From Myxococcales bacterium (GTDB taxonomy: Bacteria; Myxococcota_A; Polyangia; Polyangiales; Polyangiaceae), in the NCBI GenBank assembly GCA_004193285.1, contig SECP01000048.1, positions 1-64,000 on the forward strand: 64,000 bases of DNA, in the 5' to 3' direction. Below are positions 63,691-64,000 of this stretch, piece after piece. The notes beneath the pieces are model-generated. The model was not told the DNA's origin and made no database searches. It saw only the letters and a list, made by a program, of their open reading frames with translations. The stretch's first letter is position 1. The number at the start of each line of letters is the position of its first letter. The position numbers were made by a program, and so were the translations under genes.

Positions 63691-64000
63691 GCGGATAGCC
63701 TCGACTCGCTCGGGTTGGCCCGAGCATCTGTGAACGTGAACGTTCGAGGGAACGAGAAGCGCACGAGCAAACCACCGCCGACGCGTGACTCGAGGCCTAT
63801 TTGCCCGTCGTGAGCGAGCAGCACGGCTCGGCAAATCGTGAGCCCGAGCCCGGTGCCGCCGTCGTTTCGCTTGGCGGATTGGCCTCGATAGAACTTGTCG
63901 AATACCTTGGCCTGCTCCTGCTCGGTGAGACCGGGCCCGCGGTCCGCCACCTCCACCGTCACGGCTTCCGCGGAAGCCGTAACGCGAATCGAAAGCGGCG
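63687..64000 (-). CDS. Sensor histidine kinase, C-terminal part (KdpD-like; rest outside window)
   Basis: The frame is open to the end of the window. Visible ATPase boxes are VADRGPGL, FDKFYRG and GGTGLGLTIC, as in histidine kinases, KdpD in particular. The N-terminal sensor and H-box lie beyond the edge. It overlaps kdpE by 4 bases. Confidence 0.88.
   Translation of the reverse strand, partial: PLSIRVTASAEAVTVEVADRGPGLTEQEQAKVFDKFYRGQSAKRNDGGTGLGLTICRAVLLAHDGQIGLESRVGGGLLVRFSFPRTFTFTDARANPSESRLSA

Overview
The window looks like chromosome from a high-GC myxobacterium-type organism (Myxococcota, probably Polyangiales). The grounds are the strong GC bias, several Ser/Thr kinases with the HRDLSPQN/HRDLKPEN style, myxobacterial-type PilZ proteins, RCC1-like repeats, and many small lipoproteins and HEAT-like proteins. 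This placement is inferred from gene content, not from a marker gene.

Left part, 1-33840, is ordinary chromosome. A caa3-type cytochrome oxidase operon (SCO1 assembly factor, subunits II+cyt c, I, III, IV) ends in a strong terminator. It is followed by an MCE/Mla-like lipid transport operon on the minus strand, a lipid kinase and metallophosphoesterase pair, HEAT and lipoprotein genes, CTP synthase, a PBP4-type DD-peptidase, a MATE exporter and a very unusual Ser/Thr kinase with two kinase domains in one chain. Next come a triple DsbA-like protein with a DsbA-like lipoprotein, an alpha/beta hydrolase, a 2-hydroxyacid dehydrogenase, a second receptor-like Ser/Thr kinase, two PilZ proteins, an esterase-like lipoprotein and glyoxalase II.

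Middle part, about 34005-53087, is a 19 kb integrative island in a tRNA-Arg(CCG) gene. A tyrosine integrase lies next to the intact tRNA and reads into it. An 18-bp copy of the tRNA anticodon-loop/variable-loop segment plus a displaced 3' half marks the far end. The left arm is a replication module (excisionase-like HTH, helicase-like ATPase, prim-pol, second HTH), as in phage satellites or integrative plasmids. An intact IS21-family element (istA/istB with arrays of terminal repeats) sits between two divergent cargo genes. The cargo core holds two DUF262-HEPN modules facing each other: DUF262, HEPN and an endonuclease III-like DNA glycosylase on the plus strand; a DNA methyltransferase, DUF262 and HEPN on the minus strand. 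After these come a small winged-helix gene and a three-gene membrane/RCC1-like operon of unknown role.

Right part, 53088-64000: just outside the island is a wrecked abortive-infection (Abi_C-like) gene. Further on is a tight three-gene operon (55359-60522): a DUF559-type PD-(D/E)XK nuclease protein, a Lys/Ala-rich histone-like protein with a globular C-terminus, and a 1068-residue protein with an N-terminal AAA-type ATPase and a C-terminal HerA-like ATPase. I recognise the parts but not the combination, and regard it as the best candidate for an undescribed defence system here. The window closes with a Uma2-family nuclease, an ArsR/SRPBCC pair with a palindromic operator over the regulator's start codon, and a KdpE-like response regulator with the C-terminus of its histidine kinase running off the edge.
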